32,847 nt of DNA from Streptosporangiaceae bacterium (GTDB lineage: Bacteria; Actinomycetota; Actinomycetes; Streptosporangiales; Streptosporangiaceae), in contig JASHOL010000468.1 of NCBI GenBank assembly GCA_030041135.1, forward strand, positions 1 through 32,847. Reading direction: 5' to 3'. The position numbers and the translations under genes were made by a program. The notes beneath the pieces are model-generated. The model saw only the letters and a program-made list of their open reading frames with translations. It did not search any database and was not told the DNA's origin. Below, one piece after another: positions 9,476 to 19,025 of this stretch (its first letter is position 1; the number at the start of each line of letters is the position of its first letter).

Positions 9476-11008
9476 GTGACAACTGGTTCGGTGCTGGTGG
9501 CCGGCACGACGTCCGACGCGGGCAAGTCCGTGCTGACCGCCGGCATCTGCCGGTGGCTGGTGCGCCAGGGTGTCCGGGTAGCGCCGTTCAAGGCGCAGAA
9601 CATGTCCAACAACTCGGTCGTGGCGCCCGACGGGGCGGAGATCGGCCGGGCACAGGCGATGCAGGCGGCGGCGTGCGGCGTGCCCGCCGAGGCCGCCATG
9701 AACCCGGTGCTGCTCAAGCCGGGGAGCGACCTGACCAGTCAGGTGGTGCTGCTCGGCCGGGCCGTCGGCGACACCGCAGCCGACGGGTACTGGCGCGCCG
9801 GGGCGGGCCGCGAGCGGCTGATGGCCACGGTGCTCGATGCCTACGACGACCTGCGGTCCCGCTTCGATGTTGTCGTCTGCGAGGGTGCCGGCTCGCCGGC
9901 CGAGATCAACCTGCGCCGCGGTGACCTGGCCAACATGGGCTTGGCCAGGGCCAGGGACCTGCCGGTGATCGTCGTGGGCGACATCGACCGCGGCGGCGTC
10001 TTCGCCGCCCTGTACGGCACGCTCGCGCTGCTGGAGCCGGCCGACCAGGCGCTGATCAGCGGCTTTGTCGTCAACAAGTTCCGGGGTGACCAGTCGCTGC
10101 TGAAGCCCGGCCTGACCGATCTCACCGCGCGGACGGGCAGGCCGGTTCTGGGCGTCGTGCCCTACCTCACCAGGACCTGGATCGATGCCGAGGACGCCGT
10201 CGCGACCGAGAGTGGCTACGGGCCGGACGACAAGCCCGGCAGCGATCGGTCGCTGCGCGTGGCGGTGATCCGGCTGCCGAGGATCTCCAACTTCACGGAC
10301 GCGGACGCGCTCGCGCTGGAGCCGGGCGTCTCCGTCCGGTTTGTCACCTCGGCCGCGGCGCTGGAGGACGCCGACCTGGTGATCGTGCCGGGAACGAAGG
10401 CAACCGTCGCCGACCTGGCCTGGCTGCGCGCGCGACGGCTGGACGACGCGCTGGCGAGACGAGCCAAGGCCGGACGGCCGATACTCGGCATCTGCGGGGG
10501 CTACCAGATGCTCGGAACCGTCATTCACGATGAGGTCGAGAGCCGGGCAGGCACCGTCCGAGGGCTCGGCCTGCTGCCGATCGAGACACGCTTCGCACCG
10601 GCCAAGACCCTGCGGCGGCCGTCCGGCTATGCGGGCCAGACCCCGGTCGCCGGGTATGAGATCCACCACGGCACGGTCGAGGTCACCGACGGCCGGCCAT
10701 GGCTCACGACCCGCCCGGCCGACGAGGCTACGGCGCTGGACGGCTGCCAGGCTGGCGCCATCGCCGGCACCCTCTGGCACGGGATCTTCGAGAACGACGC
10801 GTTCCGCCGGTACTACCTGGCCGACATCGCCAGAGTAGCCGGACGAGACTTCGTTCCGGCGAAGGGCACCTGTTTCGCGGCGGCCAGGCAGGCTCAGTTC
10901 GACGCACTCGCCGACGCCATCGGCAGCAGCCTCGATACCGGCGAACTGCTTGGCCTGATCGAGAACGGGCCCGGCCGCGACCTGCCCGTCCTGCGGTCCT
11001 GGCTGTGA
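9476..11008 (+). CDS. cobQ: CobQ, cobyric acid synthase (glutamine-hydrolysing)
   Basis: Encodes 510 aa from GTG 9476, preceded by GGAAGGGAG. It amidates positions b, d, e and g of adenosylcobyrinic acid a,c-diamide using glutamine and ATP. The N-terminal dethiobiotin-synthetase-like domain begins with [11 protein letters not shown] and includes [21 protein letters not shown] and [10 protein letters not shown]. The C-terminal type-1 glutaminase has ICGGYQMLG with the nucleophilic cysteine and a YEIHHG histidine motif. The track start at 8786 reads through btuF and was rejected. Its stop overlaps the cobD start by four bases. Confidence 0.95.
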   Translation: MTTGSVLVAGTTSDAGKSVLTAGICRWLVRQGVRVAPFKAQNMSNNSVVAPDGAEIGRAQAMQAAACGVPAEAAMNPVLLKPGSDLTSQVVLLGRAVGDTAADGYWRAGAGRERLMATVLDAYDDLRSRFDVVVCEGAGSPAEINLRRGDLANMGLARARDLPVIVVGDIDRGGVFAALYGTLALLEPADQALISGFVVNKFRGDQSLLKPGLTDLTARTGRPVLGVVPYLTRTWIDAEDAVATESGYGPDDKPGSDRSLRVAVIRLPRISNFTDADALALEPGVSVRFVTSAAALEDADLVIVPGTKATVADLAWLRARRLDDALARRAKAGRPILGICGGYQMLGTVIHDEVESRAGTVRGLGLLPIETRFAPAKTLRRPSGYAGQTPVAGYEIHHGTVEVTDGRPWLTTRPADEATALDGCQAGAIAGTLWHGIFENDAFRRYYLADIARVAGRDFVPAKGTCFAAARQAQFDALADAIGSSLDTGELLGLIENGPGRDLPVLRSWL

Positions 11009-12015
11009 CCAGCAACCGGCCTGCCGGCCATGCTCCCGGTCACGACGCGCGGCGCGCCCGTCGCGCGCGCCGGGACTGGCCGCTGGCGGGCGGCTTGATC
11101 GGCGGCGCTGTCGCTGACGCCATCGCCGGGGACCCGGCCCGCGGTCATCCGGTCGCGCTGTTTGGCCGGCTCATGACCGCCGTCGAGCAGCGCGTCTATG
11201 CTGACCGCGAAGCGCCGGGCATCGCCTACGCGGCCGGAGGGGTCATCCTCGGTGCCGGGCCGCTGCTCGTTGCTGCCCGCGTCACCCGCGCCAGTCCCGC
11301 CGGGCGAGCCGCCGTCACCGCGGCAGCTGCCTGGGCCGCGATCGCCTCTCGTTCCCTTTCCGGCGCTGCCCGCCAGATCGCGACCGCCCTCGGCGCCGGG
11401 GACCTGGCCAGGGCCCGCGGCGCGCTCCCTTGCCTGTGCGGCCGTGACCCGCAGGACCTGGACTGCGCAGGCATCACCAGAGCCGTCGTCGAGTCTGTAG
11501 CCGAGAACACCAGCGACGCCATCGTCGCGCCGCTGATCTGGGGAGCGCTGGCGGGCCCGGCCGGCCTGTCCGGGTATCGGGCGGTGAACACCCTCGACGC
11601 CATGGTCGGGCATCACTCGCCGCGCTATGAGCGGTTCGGGCGGACATCGGCGCGCCTCGATGACGTCGCCAACTGGATCCCGGCACGGATCACCGCGCTG
11701 CTCGCGGCCGCCTGCTCACCCGCGGTCGGCGGGCAGCCCGCGTCTACCTGGCAGATGGCACGCGATTACGGCCCGCGCCACCCGAGCCCGAACGCCGGCT
11801 GGTGCGAGGCAGCGTTCGCCGGCGCGCTGGGCGTCCGGCTTGGCGGGGTGCTGAGTTACTCAGGCCGCACCGAGCACAGACCGGAGATCGGCACCGGACG
11901 CCCACCGCAGGCCGCAGACATCGCCAGGGCAGTCCGTCTCAGCCGCGCGGTCACGGCCAGCGCCACGGCTCTAGCTGCGGCGGTGGCTGCCGCGAGCCCG
12001 GCGGGCCGGGGCTGA
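11005..12015 (+). CDS. cobD: CobD/CbiB, adenosylcobinamide-phosphate synthase
   Basis: Encodes 336 aa from a GTG overlapping the cobQ stop. CobD is the membrane protein that joins cobyric acid to aminopropanol (or its phosphate). Landmarks are the N-terminal [18 protein letters not shown] block, [42 protein letters not shown] and [17 protein letters not shown], all standard for the family. Several alanine-rich hydrophobic segments fit an integral membrane protein. The first 25 residues are Arg-rich and extra to the family core. It closes the riboswitch-controlled operon. Confidence 0.94.
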   Translation: MTSNRPAGHAPGHDARRARRARRDWPLAGGLIGGAVADAIAGDPARGHPVALFGRLMTAVEQRVYADREAPGIAYAAGGVILGAGPLLVAARVTRASPAGRAAVTAAAAWAAIASRSLSGAARQIATALGAGDLARARGALPCLCGRDPQDLDCAGITRAVVESVAENTSDAIVAPLIWGALAGPAGLSGYRAVNTLDAMVGHHSPRYERFGRTSARLDDVANWIPARITALLAAACSPAVGGQPASTWQMARDYGPRHPSPNAGWCEAAFAGALGVRLGGVLSYSGRTEHRPEIGTGRPPQAADIARAVRLSRAVTASATALAAAVAAASPAGRG

Positions 12016-12035
12016 CGCGCTTACAGCAGCGCGTC
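12014..12035. terminator. Bidirectional hairpin between convergent cobD and the SRPBCC gene
   Basis: GACGCGCT-TACAGC-AGCGCGTC is a perfect 8-bp stem with a 6-base loop. It spans the stop codons of both convergent genes, which are separated by only five bases. There is no U-run on either strand, so intrinsic termination is plausible but unproven. Confidence 0.5.
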
Positions 12036-12458
12036 CAGCTTGGTGAACGAGCTCTCCCAGCCGGCATGCGTGTCCGCGCCAAGCTGGCCGGTTGCGAACG
12101 GGCCCTGCCGCAGCTCGAGCCTGGTCTTACCTCTGCCCTCGTCGTGGAACTCGAGCCTCAGGTGCACGCGCAACGGCCCGGCGACGCCGGGAATGCCTGA
12201 GGCCTCCATCGCGGCCGCCAGCAGCTCGTTGTCCACGACCTCGGTGAACGTCGCGTCGACTGGACTTGGCCCGTCCGGCGCGGTCATTACGAACCGCAGG
12301 TGCCCGCCGACCCGCACCTCGACCTCGATGCTCTCGCGCGGCACCCAGCAGCCGACCGGCCCGAACCACCGTGCTAGCTGGTCGGGGTCGGTGAACGCCC
12401 GGTACACCAGCTCGCGCGGGGCGTCGAAGATCCGGGTCATCTCTATGTACTGACTCAC
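12021..12458 (-). CDS. SRPBCC/AHSA1-family protein
   Basis: Encodes 145 aa from a GTG that overlaps the arsR stop (GTGA). The fold is the START-like SRPBCC/AHSA1 type, recognised by the early FDAPRELVYRAFTDP and LARWFGP motifs, the GGHLRFVM strand, FTEVV, and a terminal GWESSFTKLDALL helix. Such proteins bind small hydrophobic ligands or act as stress-linked accessory proteins; the ligand here is unknown. Coupling to an ArsR regulator is a very common actinobacterial pair. The longer track ORF begins inside arsR in another frame and was rejected. Confidence 0.88.
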   Translation of the reverse strand: MSQYIEMTRIFDAPRELVYRAFTDPDQLARWFGPVGCWVPRESIEVEVRVGGHLRFVMTAPDGPSPVDATFTEVVDNELLAAAMEASGIPGVAGPLRVHLRLEFHDEGRGKTRLELRQGPFATGQLGADTHAGWESSFTKLDALL

Positions 12459-12796
12459 TGCCGGTCCCTCCCCCGCGCGGCCTGGCGCAGGTGCGCATCC
12501 AGCCGGTCGAAGCTGCCGTCCCAGAACCGCCGGTACCGCTCCATCCACTCGGCCGCCTCCTGCAGCGGCGCGGCCCGCAGCGTGCTGGACAGGTGCTGGC
12601 CGCGGCGGCTCCTGGAGATAAGCCCGGCCCGCTCCAGCACCTTCAGGTGCCGCGATATCGCCGGCATGCTGATCGGGAACGGGGCGGTCAGCTCGGTCAC
12701 GGTCGCCTCTCCGTCGGCCAGCCTGGTCAGGATCGCCCGCCGGGTCGGGTCCGCGAGCGCTGCGAAGATCACGCTGAGCCGGTCGTCGCCATTCAC
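12455..12796 (-). CDS. ArsR-family transcriptional repressor
   Basis: Encodes 113 aa. The winged helix-turn-helix is clear: FAALADPTRRAILTRLADG, then the recognition region MPAISRHLKVLERAGLI, then the wing around SRRGQH. There are no cysteine pairs of the metal-sensing type, which favours the SdpR-like autorepressor branch. The GTG start at 12796 follows an AGGA in the leader. A 6-bp inverted repeat lies immediately upstream, so the pair arsR-SRPBCC is probably self-repressed. The SRPBCC gene is translationally coupled downstream. Confidence 0.9.
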   Translation of the reverse strand: MNGDDRLSVIFAALADPTRRAILTRLADGEATVTELTAPFPISMPAISRHLKVLERAGLISRSRRGQHLSSTLRAAPLQEAAEWMERYRRFWDGSFDRLDAHLRQAARGRDRQ

Positions 12797-12804
12797 TTAA
12801 CCGT

Positions 12805-12824
12805 CCTGTTATTTAATGAACAGG
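12805..12824. promoter_or_regulatory. Probable ArsR operator
   Basis: CCTGTT-ATTTAATG-AACAGG is a perfect 6-bp inverted repeat with an AT-rich 8-base centre, in a very GC-rich background, starting nine bases before the arsR start. Flanking TTAAC/GTTAA extends the symmetry. Position and composition fit an autoregulatory operator overlapping the promoter. Confidence 0.6.
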
Positions 12825-12909
12825 TTAACAATAGCGCCGCGGGCGGGCACCGGTCAACCCGCCGGCTCGCCCGCGCAGCGCGCGCAGTTCAGCGGCCGCG
12901 CAGAAGCGA

Positions 12910-12941
12910 CGTCTCCGCCCTCGGACCCGGGGGCGGAGACG
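12910..12941 (-). terminator. Terminator hairpin after the ABC-transporter operon
   Basis: CGTCTCCGCCC (12910-12920) and GGGCGGAGACG (12931-12941) form a perfect 11-bp stem with a 10-base loop, 17 bases beyond the stop of the substrate-binding protein. No clear U-tract follows, as is often the case in actinomycetes. Confidence 0.7.
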
Positions 12942-12958
12942 CCTACCTGCCTGGGCCG

Positions 12959-14650
12959 TTAGCTAGCTGGGCTCAGATGCAGGATGACAACGAGATTGGT
13001 ACCAGAGCCGGGGCCGTTGTTGGTGCCAGACGGCTGGCCGGACTCATAGGGGTCGGACTGGGTGGGCCAGCCAACGAAATGATCTGAGTTGTACTCGAAC
13101 CACTCGGCCGCGGTCTCCACCGGGATGATCGGCAGGTTGGCCGCGACGTACTTCTCAAGTGGCACGAGGTCCTGGGCCTGCTGGGTCACCGTACTGGCGC
13201 CCGCCAGCGTGGTGAGGTCACTGTCCAGCGCCGGGTCGTCCAGCCGCTCGTAGTCACCGGTCGCGGCACTGCCGCTCGCGAGCGTGCTATTCAGCCAGCC
13301 GTTGTACTCGGCGAACGGCGAGATGCCGCCGTTGGACCAGTGCTCGGTCATCTGGAAGTTGCCGTCGGCGACGTCTGCGCTCCAGGCGTTCGTTGACAGG
13401 CCGTCGAAGGTCGCGTCGATGCCGGCGTTCCGCAGTTCCTGGGCGGCGATCGAGTCGACCTCAGCCATGTCGGTGTACGCCGTCGGACTGATGATCGTGA
13501 AGGCGACGGTCTTGCCGCCCTTCTGGAAGTAGCCGTTGCTGCCCTTGGTGAAGCCGGCATTCTCCAGGACTTTCTCCGCCGCGGCAGCATTACCCGTTGC
13601 CGAGATCGTCATGCTCGCCACCGGGGCGCTCCAGGCCTGGAAGGCAGGCAGCGTCAGCCCGGTCGCATTGGTAACCGGGTTCTCCAGGCCGGCCTCGCCC
13701 TCGGCGCCGAGGATGGTCCGGTTGACCGCGAGGCTGACCGCCTGGCGAACGGCGAGCTGGTTGGTTGGCCACTTGGTCAGGTTAGGCTCAAGGCTCTCGT
13801 CGCCGTTGGCTGCCTCGTAGTAGTGGTGGGTGGCCGGGTCGGTGTCCACGAAGTCCTTCTTCAGGCCAGGGATGTAGTTCCCTGTCCAGTCGATCTGGTT
13901 GGTGAACAGCGCCGCCAGCGCACCGGTGTTGGAGGTGTAGGCCGGGAAGTAGACCTTCGTGACCTTGACCTTCGACGGCTGCCAGTAATACGGGTTCTTG
14001 ACCAGCGTGAACCCCTGCGACGTAAAGGTGCCAAGCTCGTAGGGCCCGGTGCCGACCGGCTTCGGGTCCGTGAACGTCGCCGGGTTCCCGGCCTTGCTCC
14101 AGACGGATTGCGGCACGATCCCCACGCCCGCGATCTCCTCAAGGTCGGTGTACTGGGGCGTCGGGAAGTTGACCGTGACCGTGTCACCGGAGGTGGTAAC
14201 GCTGCTGATGGTGAGGCCGCCTAGGTTAACGGCCGCGTTCGCCTTCATGAGGTTGAAGGTGTAGGCCACGTCGGCCGGCGTGAACGGCGTGCCGTTGTTC
14301 CACTTCACGCCCGTCCGGATCGTGAAGGTGATCGACTTGCCGCCGTTGGACCACGTGTATCCCGTGGCCAGCCAGGGGTATTGAATGGTGGTGCTCGCCA
14401 GGTCGAACTCGACCAGCGGCTCATAGATAAGCCCGGTCGCACCCATGGCGTATGCAGCCTCGGTGGTGGCGTACGGGTTGAAATCGTCCGTGATCGCGGT
14501 CTCGGGAGAGCTTTCCACAACGAGTTCCCGATTGGCGTTCGCGCTCGACGACGTTGGGGCCGTGCTGGATCCGCACGCAGCAAGGCCGATCGCGAGGCCG
14601 GCCGCTGCCGCAAGAGTAATGAGCCTTTCCGCTCTTGCCAATCTCCTCAT
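12959..14650 (-). CDS. Family 5 extracellular solute-binding lipoprotein (peptide/oligosaccharide ABC importer)
   Basis: Encodes 563 aa. A signal peptide ends in a GLAAC lipobox with Cys26 as the lipid anchor, followed by a Ser/Thr/Ala linker. The body is an SBP family 5 (DppA/OppA-like) protein, with LIYEPLVEFD, WNNGTPFTPADVAYTFNLMK and GTGPYELGTF near the ligand cleft and VRQAVSLAVNR in the second half. It captures substrate outside the cell for the neighbouring permeases. It is last in the leftward operon, 73 bases after the second ATPase gene, with its own GAAGG-type ribosome binding site. Family 5 binders carry peptides, nickel or oligosaccharides; the LacI gene in the operon makes sugar more likely. 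Confidence 0.9.
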   Translation of the reverse strand: MRRLARAERLITLAAAAGLAIGLAACGSSTAPTSSSANANRELVVESSPETAITDDFNPYATTEAAYAMGATGLIYEPLVEFDLASTTIQYPWLATGYTWSNGGKSITFTIRTGVKWNNGTPFTPADVAYTFNLMKANAAVNLGGLTISSVTTSGDTVTVNFPTPQYTDLEEIAGVGIVPQSVWSKAGNPATFTDPKPVGTGPYELGTFTSQGFTLVKNPYYWQPSKVKVTKVYFPAYTSNTGALAALFTNQIDWTGNYIPGLKKDFVDTDPATHHYYEAANGDESLEPNLTKWPTNQLAVRQAVSLAVNRTILGAEGEAGLENPVTNATGLTLPAFQAWSAPVASMTISATGNAAAAEKVLENAGFTKGSNGYFQKGGKTVAFTIISPTAYTDMAEVDSIAAQELRNAGIDATFDGLSTNAWSADVADGNFQMTEHWSNGGISPFAEYNGWLNSTLASGSAATGDYERLDDPALDSDLTTLAGASTVTQQAQDLVPLEKYVAANLPIIPVETAAEWFEYNSDHFVGWPTQSDPYESGQPSGTNNGPGSGTNLVVILHLSPAS

Positions 14651-14723
14651 ATGCCTTCGTCTTTCCTATCGTGGATTCGTGGGGCGAATAGCCACCAGGC
14701 AACTGGTGACGTGCGGTGAGCTT

Positions 14724-15821
14724 TCAATCCATATCCACACCCCCCTGCGCCCCTGCGGTGAGCTCGGGAGCTGCGACATCCAGGCGCCAGCAGGCCGCCG
14801 ACCGTGAGGCCCCGATTGGCTGCATGGGCGGGACGTCGACGCGGCAGCGGTCCACTGCGAGCGGGCACCGTGGGCTAAAGGGACAACCGGTCGCCGCGAC
14901 CGAGGTGGCCGAAGCCTTGCGCCCATTTGCGCTGATGCCACCCCGCAGCGCGCCGCCCAGGTTGTCGGGGTCCGGCGCCGAAGCGACGAGCAGCTGGGTG
15001 TAGGGATGGGCCGGCTGCTGCGTCACGCCCTCCGCCGGACCGCGTTCGACGATCTGACCGGCATACATGACCAGCACCTCATCGGCGAAATAGCGCGCCG
15101 AAGCGATGTCGTGGGTGATATACAGCAGCGCCAGCTGGAAGCGCTGGCGCAGGTCGTCAAGCAGGTTCAGCATCTCCAGCCGGATCGACACGTCCAGCAT
15201 CGAGACCGGCTCATCGGCCAGCAGGACCCTGGGGCGGGCGGCGAGTGCCCTGGCAAAGGAGACTCGCTGGCGCTGACCCCCTGACAGCTCGTGCGGGTAC
15301 TTGTCGACGTACTGCGCCGCCGGCGTGAGGCGCACCTGCTCAAGCAGGGCGTCAATCTCCGCCCGGACGTCGCCGGTTGCGCGCTGGTGCTGATGCAGCC
15401 GCACCGGGCGCTCGAGGTGGTAGCGGACCGTGTGCACCGGATTAAGCGATGCGAACGGATCCTGGAACACAAGCTGGACATCACTCTTGTAGCGGCGGAA
15501 TGCGGCTCGTGTGGCCAGCTCGACTGGCTTCTCATCCAGCCGGATGGAACCGGAGGTGAGTCGCTCCTGCCCGGCAAGGAGCATGGCGGTCGTGGACTTG
15601 CCCGAGCCGCTCTCGCCGACTAGGGCAACGACGGCGCCCCGATACAGGCTGAACGACACATCGCGGACAGCGTGCAGGACATGGCCGCGGCCGATCCGGA
15701 AGTCCTTGCTGACGGAGATGGCCTCCATCATGAGCGCGCCGCGCACCGCCGCAGCCGAGGTGATCTCGCTCGTCGGTACTTCGGGTCTTGCTTCTCCGCC
15801 CGTTGCCCGCGGTTCGCTCAT
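14724..15821 (-). CDS. Peptide/oligosaccharide ABC transporter ATPase (DppF-like)
   Basis: Encodes 365 aa. Walker A is GESGSGKST near residue 70, the Q-loop is VFQDPFASLNP, the signature is LSGGQRQR, Walker B is VLLADEPVSMLD and the switch is ITHD. The C-terminal oligopeptide-transporter extension has the cysteine cluster GCPFSPRCP and DRC. That tail and the AHPYTQLL motif place it in the DppF/OppF class, which pairs with a DppD-type ATPase. The ATG at 15821 overlaps the stop of that partner gene. The first 30 residues, before the MEAISVSK core, are a non-conserved extension; an internal ATG there is an alternative start. Confidence 0.92.
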   Translation of the reverse strand: MSEPRATGGEARPEVPTSEITSAAAVRGALMMEAISVSKDFRIGRGHVLHAVRDVSFSLYRGAVVALVGESGSGKSTTAMLLAGQERLTSGSIRLDEKPVELATRAAFRRYKSDVQLVFQDPFASLNPVHTVRYHLERPVRLHQHQRATGDVRAEIDALLEQVRLTPAAQYVDKYPHELSGGQRQRVSFARALAARPRVLLADEPVSMLDVSIRLEMLNLLDDLRQRFQLALLYITHDIASARYFADEVLVMYAGQIVERGPAEGVTQQPAHPYTQLLVASAPDPDNLGGALRGGISANGRKASATSVAATGCPFSPRCPLAVDRCRVDVPPMQPIGASRSAACWRLDVAAPELTAGAQGGVDMD

Positions 15822-16927
15822 GGCGCCGGCTCCTCACGGCCTGCGGCAACTGGAACGGGCGGCGTGTCAGGCGATACGAACGGGCACGCCGTCAAGTGGT
15901 TCGTGCTGGCCGGGTGGTCCGCGGACGCCGTGACCGGAGCCAGGTTCATGTCGATGCTGGTGCAGGCGACCGTGCCGTACCCGCACCGTGGCAGGAACGG
16001 GCAGCCGGGCGGCGGGTTGCGCAGGTCGGGCGGTGAGCCAGGAATACCGGTTAGCTCGCGGCGCGGCCCGCGGAGTGAAGGGAAGGAGTTGAGCAGGCCT
16101 TTGGTATACGGGTGGGCCGGCTCGTGCTGGATCGCGTGAGCCGTGCCGATCTCCAGCAGCCGGCCAGAGTACATCACCGCGATAGTGTCGGCGAGCTCCA
16201 GCAGCAAGGAGAGATCGTGGGTGATGAACAGGATCGAGAAGCCGATGCGCTCCTTCAGCTCCACGATCTCGGCCAGGATGTCGCGCTGGACGACGACGTC
16301 GAGAGCGGTCGTCGGCTCGTCCATGATGATGACCTCGGGCTCGGTCGCCACCGCCATCGCGATCATCACGCGCTGTCGCATGCCGCCGGACAGCTCGTAC
16401 GGGTAGCTGCGCTCGCGCGAGCGCGGGATGCCGACCAGGTCGAGCAGGGTGCCCACCCTGTCCATCGCCTCTTTCCTGCTGACGCGCAGGTGGGCGCGGA
16501 TGACATCAAGCAGCTGGTCGCGAACGTCCAGCACCGGGTTCAGCGCGTTCATCGCGCTCTGGAAGACGATGGCGATCTCCCGCCAGCGCAGCCGCTGTAG
16601 CTGGTCCGAACTCAGCAACATGATGTCCGCCGGGCCGGTCATCCGCCGCCCGCAGTAGCTGACGCTGCCCGACGTGATCAGCGCCGGTGGCCGGAGCAGA
16701 CGGACCGCGCCGTAGGCGAGCGTCGACTTGCCCGACCCGCTCTCGCCGACGAGGCCGATGACCTCGCCGGCGTTGATGTCGAGGTTGAACTGGTCAACTG
16801 CGCGAACGTCGCCACCGGGAGTGCGGTACACGACCGAGAAGTCACGGATCTCGAGCACGGGCTGAGACGGCCGTTCGGCCGGCGGCCGGTCCCACGGCAT
16901 CGAGACGCTGTTGTGCTCGTCGGTCAT
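15818..16927 (-). CDS. Peptide/oligosaccharide ABC transporter ATPase (DppD-like)
   Basis: Encodes 369 aa. It has Walker A GESGSGKST, Q-loop VFQSAMNALNPV, signature LSGGMRQR, Walker B VIIMDEPTTALD and ITHDLSLL. The oligopeptide-type C-terminal extension includes GCPFLPRCGYG. LSGGMRQR and the NALNPV loop are typical of the DppD half of the ATPase heterodimer. It overlaps the inner-permease gene upstream and the DppF-like gene downstream by four bases each, so the two ATPases are made in fixed proportion. It would act at the cytoplasmic membrane face. Confidence 0.93.
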   Translation of the reverse strand: MTDEHNSVSMPWDRPPAERPSQPVLEIRDFSVVYRTPGGDVRAVDQFNLDINAGEVIGLVGESGSGKSTLAYGAVRLLRPPALITSGSVSYCGRRMTGPADIMLLSSDQLQRLRWREIAIVFQSAMNALNPVLDVRDQLLDVIRAHLRVSRKEAMDRVGTLLDLVGIPRSRERSYPYELSGGMRQRVMIAMAVATEPEVIIMDEPTTALDVVVQRDILAEIVELKERIGFSILFITHDLSLLLELADTIAVMYSGRLLEIGTAHAIQHEPAHPYTKGLLNSFPSLRGPRRELTGIPGSPPDLRNPPPGCPFLPRCGYGTVACTSIDMNLAPVTASADHPASTNHLTACPFVSPDTPPVPVAAGREEPAP

Positions 16928-18033
16928 CGCCGCTCACCGCCGGTCCAGCCACGGCCGGCCCGACGCGAGTCGGCCTCATCCGTGGCTAAGGGCTGGTAAG
17001 TGCCATCGGCCAGTGCACTGCGGGAGAATGTGTGCAGGAAGTCGGCCAGCCGACCGCGCCTCGGCGCCTCCGCCATCAACACCGGAGTGGGATCGGTGGG
17101 AAGAAGCCGGCGCCCGGCGATCCTACTGGCGGTGCTCGAGTCGCGCAGCCGGGGGTTGCCGAGCTCGTCGATGCCGGTATTCAGCAGGACAAGCGCCGTG
17201 CCCATGAGCGCCACCGCGATACCGGGCGGCGCGAACCACCACCACGCGCCGAGCTGCAAGGCCTCCTGGCTTTGCGCCCAGTAGAGTATCGTCCCCAGGC
17301 TCCAGCTGTTCAGGTCGGCGACTCCGATGAAAGCCAGGGCGACAGAGGCGCCAATCGCGAACAGCACGGTGTTCACGAAGCTCGCCGCGATCAGGCCGGT
17401 CTCGTTCGGGATGATCTCGAAGGCGATGATCCGCCAGGTCTTCTCACCGGTCTCGCGGGACGCGGCCACGAAGTCCCGGCCGCGGATCGCCATCGTCTGC
17501 GCGCGAATGAGCCGCGCCCCCCAGGGCCAGCCGGTCACGCTGAGCACCACGATCGTCGCGAGCTGGCCGCGCTGCGGCAGGAATCCGAGCAGCACGATCA
17601 GCAGCGGGAGCGCCGGGATGACCAGGAACACGTTGGACAGCAGCGACAGCAACTCGTCCCAGATCCCGCCAAGGAAGGCAGCCGATACCCCGACGATGAC
17701 CGACAGGACCGTCGCCACCACGCCGACGCTTAGCGCCAGCTCGAGGGTCAGCCGGATCCCGACCAGCAACTGTGAGAAGACGTCCTGGCCGCTCTCGGTC
17801 GTCCCGAGCCAGTGTGCGGCGCTTGGCGCCTGCATGGACAGGGCGGGCGAGGGATTCTGGTAAGAAGGGTCGTACGGCGCGAATAGCGGCCCGATCACGG
17901 CGATCAGGACGAAGATTCCCAGCAGGATCGCGCCTATCTTGGCATTGGCCGGCAGGCGCCGCCAGCGGCCGAACTGCTGCGGCGGCGCGGAGAGCGCGGT
18001 CTGCTCGACGCTGACCGGCATCGCGACAGTCAT
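16924..18033 (-). CDS. Peptide/oligosaccharide ABC transporter permease (DppC-like)
   Basis: Encodes 369 aa. It begins with an N-terminal cytoplasmic stretch and a first membrane helix (GAILLGIFVLIAVIGPLFAPYDP), the OppC_N pattern. LGTTESGQDVFSQLL and further helices follow, with the permease coupling region at RGRDFVAASRETGEKTWRI-type sequence. About 70 residues after the last helix are hydrophilic and Arg-rich, longer than usual for DppC. It pairs with the DppB-like protein to form the channel. ATG 18033 overlaps the previous stop. Confidence 0.92.
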   Translation of the reverse strand: MTVAMPVSVEQTALSAPPQQFGRWRRLPANAKIGAILLGIFVLIAVIGPLFAPYDPSYQNPSPALSMQAPSAAHWLGTTESGQDVFSQLLVGIRLTLELALSVGVVATVLSVIVGVSAAFLGGIWDELLSLLSNVFLVIPALPLLIVLLGFLPQRGQLATIVVLSVTGWPWGARLIRAQTMAIRGRDFVAASRETGEKTWRIIAFEIIPNETGLIAASFVNTVLFAIGASVALAFIGVADLNSWSLGTILYWAQSQEALQLGAWWWFAPPGIAVALMGTALVLLNTGIDELGNPRLRDSSTASRIAGRRLLPTDPTPVLMAEAPRRGRLADFLHTFSRSALADGTYQPLATDEADSRRAGRGWTGGERR

Positions 18034-19016
18034 CTGGCCCCCTCTCGCGCCCTGGCGCGCGGATCGACGAGGACGAGGACAAGGTCAACGAGCAGGTTGG
18101 CCAGCAGCACGGCGAACGTGATCACCAGGAAGATCGCCTGCATCAGCGGGTAGTCGTCCGACGAGACCGCGTTCAGCAGCAGCAGGCCGATTCCTGGATA
18201 GGAGAAGACGATCTCCATGATCAGGGCGCCGGAGACAACGAAGGCCAGGGCGAGGCTGAACCCCTGCAGCTGCGGTAGGAAGGCGTTGCGGGCTGCGTAG
18301 CTGAACACGACACGTCGGCTGGACAGGCCCTTGGCCTGCCCGGCGAGCACGTAATCCTCGCCGATGGTCGTGATCATCACGTTGCGCATCTGCAGCATCC
18401 AGCCGGCGACGGAGGTGATCACGATGGTCAAGGCCGGCAGGATCGAGTGATAGGCGGCGCTGGCGATGAACGGCCAGTTCAGGCCGGGAACTACGGTCTG
18501 CGAGTAGCCCTGTCCCAGCGGGAAGACGTGCAGGGTGACGGCAAACACCTCAAGCAGGATCAGGGCGAAGAAGAAATAAGGCATGGCCTGAAGGAACATC
18601 AGCCCCGGCAGCGCCCGATCCAGCCAGCCGCCGCGCCGCCACGCGGCCAGGATGCCGAGCCCGGTGCCGACGGCAAACGCGATCACCGTCGCGGTTCCCA
18701 CCAGGGCGAGGGTCCACGGGATGGTCTGGCCGATAAGGCTCGAGACCGAAGCGGGGTACTCGGTGACATCGGTGCCGAAGTTCAGGTGGAACACGTCGTT
18801 GACGTATGAGACGTACTGGCCCCAGAGCGAGCCGGCATGACCGATTCCGAGCATCGCCTGGATCGCCTTGTAGGCGGACGGCTGAAGATTAGGGAACTTG
18901 GCCATGATGGCCTCGACCGCGTTGCCCGGCATCGCCCGCGGGAGAAAGAAATCGATGGTGAGCGCCACCCAGGCGGCGACGGCGTAGAACACCAGGCGAC
19001 GGATCAGGAAAGACAT
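18030..19016 (-). CDS. Peptide/oligosaccharide ABC transporter permease (DppB-like)
   Basis: Encodes 328 aa. It opens with the DppB-type membrane start MSFLIRRLVFYAVAAWVALTIDFFLPR, then about six hydrophobic helices. The EAA-like coupling loop is DYVLAGQAKGLSSRRVVF. The GGAG ribosome binding site overlaps the lacI stop region, and the start lies ten bases after lacI, so both are on one transcript. It forms the membrane channel with the DppC-like protein. Confidence 0.92.
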   Translation of the reverse strand: MSFLIRRLVFYAVAAWVALTIDFFLPRAMPGNAVEAIMAKFPNLQPSAYKAIQAMLGIGHAGSLWGQYVSYVNDVFHLNFGTDVTEYPASVSSLIGQTIPWTLALVGTATVIAFAVGTGLGILAAWRRGGWLDRALPGLMFLQAMPYFFFALILLEVFAVTLHVFPLGQGYSQTVVPGLNWPFIASAAYHSILPALTIVITSVAGWMLQMRNVMITTIGEDYVLAGQAKGLSSRRVVFSYAARNAFLPQLQGFSLALAFVVSGALIMEIVFSYPGIGLLLLNAVSSDDYPLMQAIFLVITFAVLLANLLVDLVLVLVDPRARAREGAR

Positions 19017-19025
19017 CGCCGGCTC

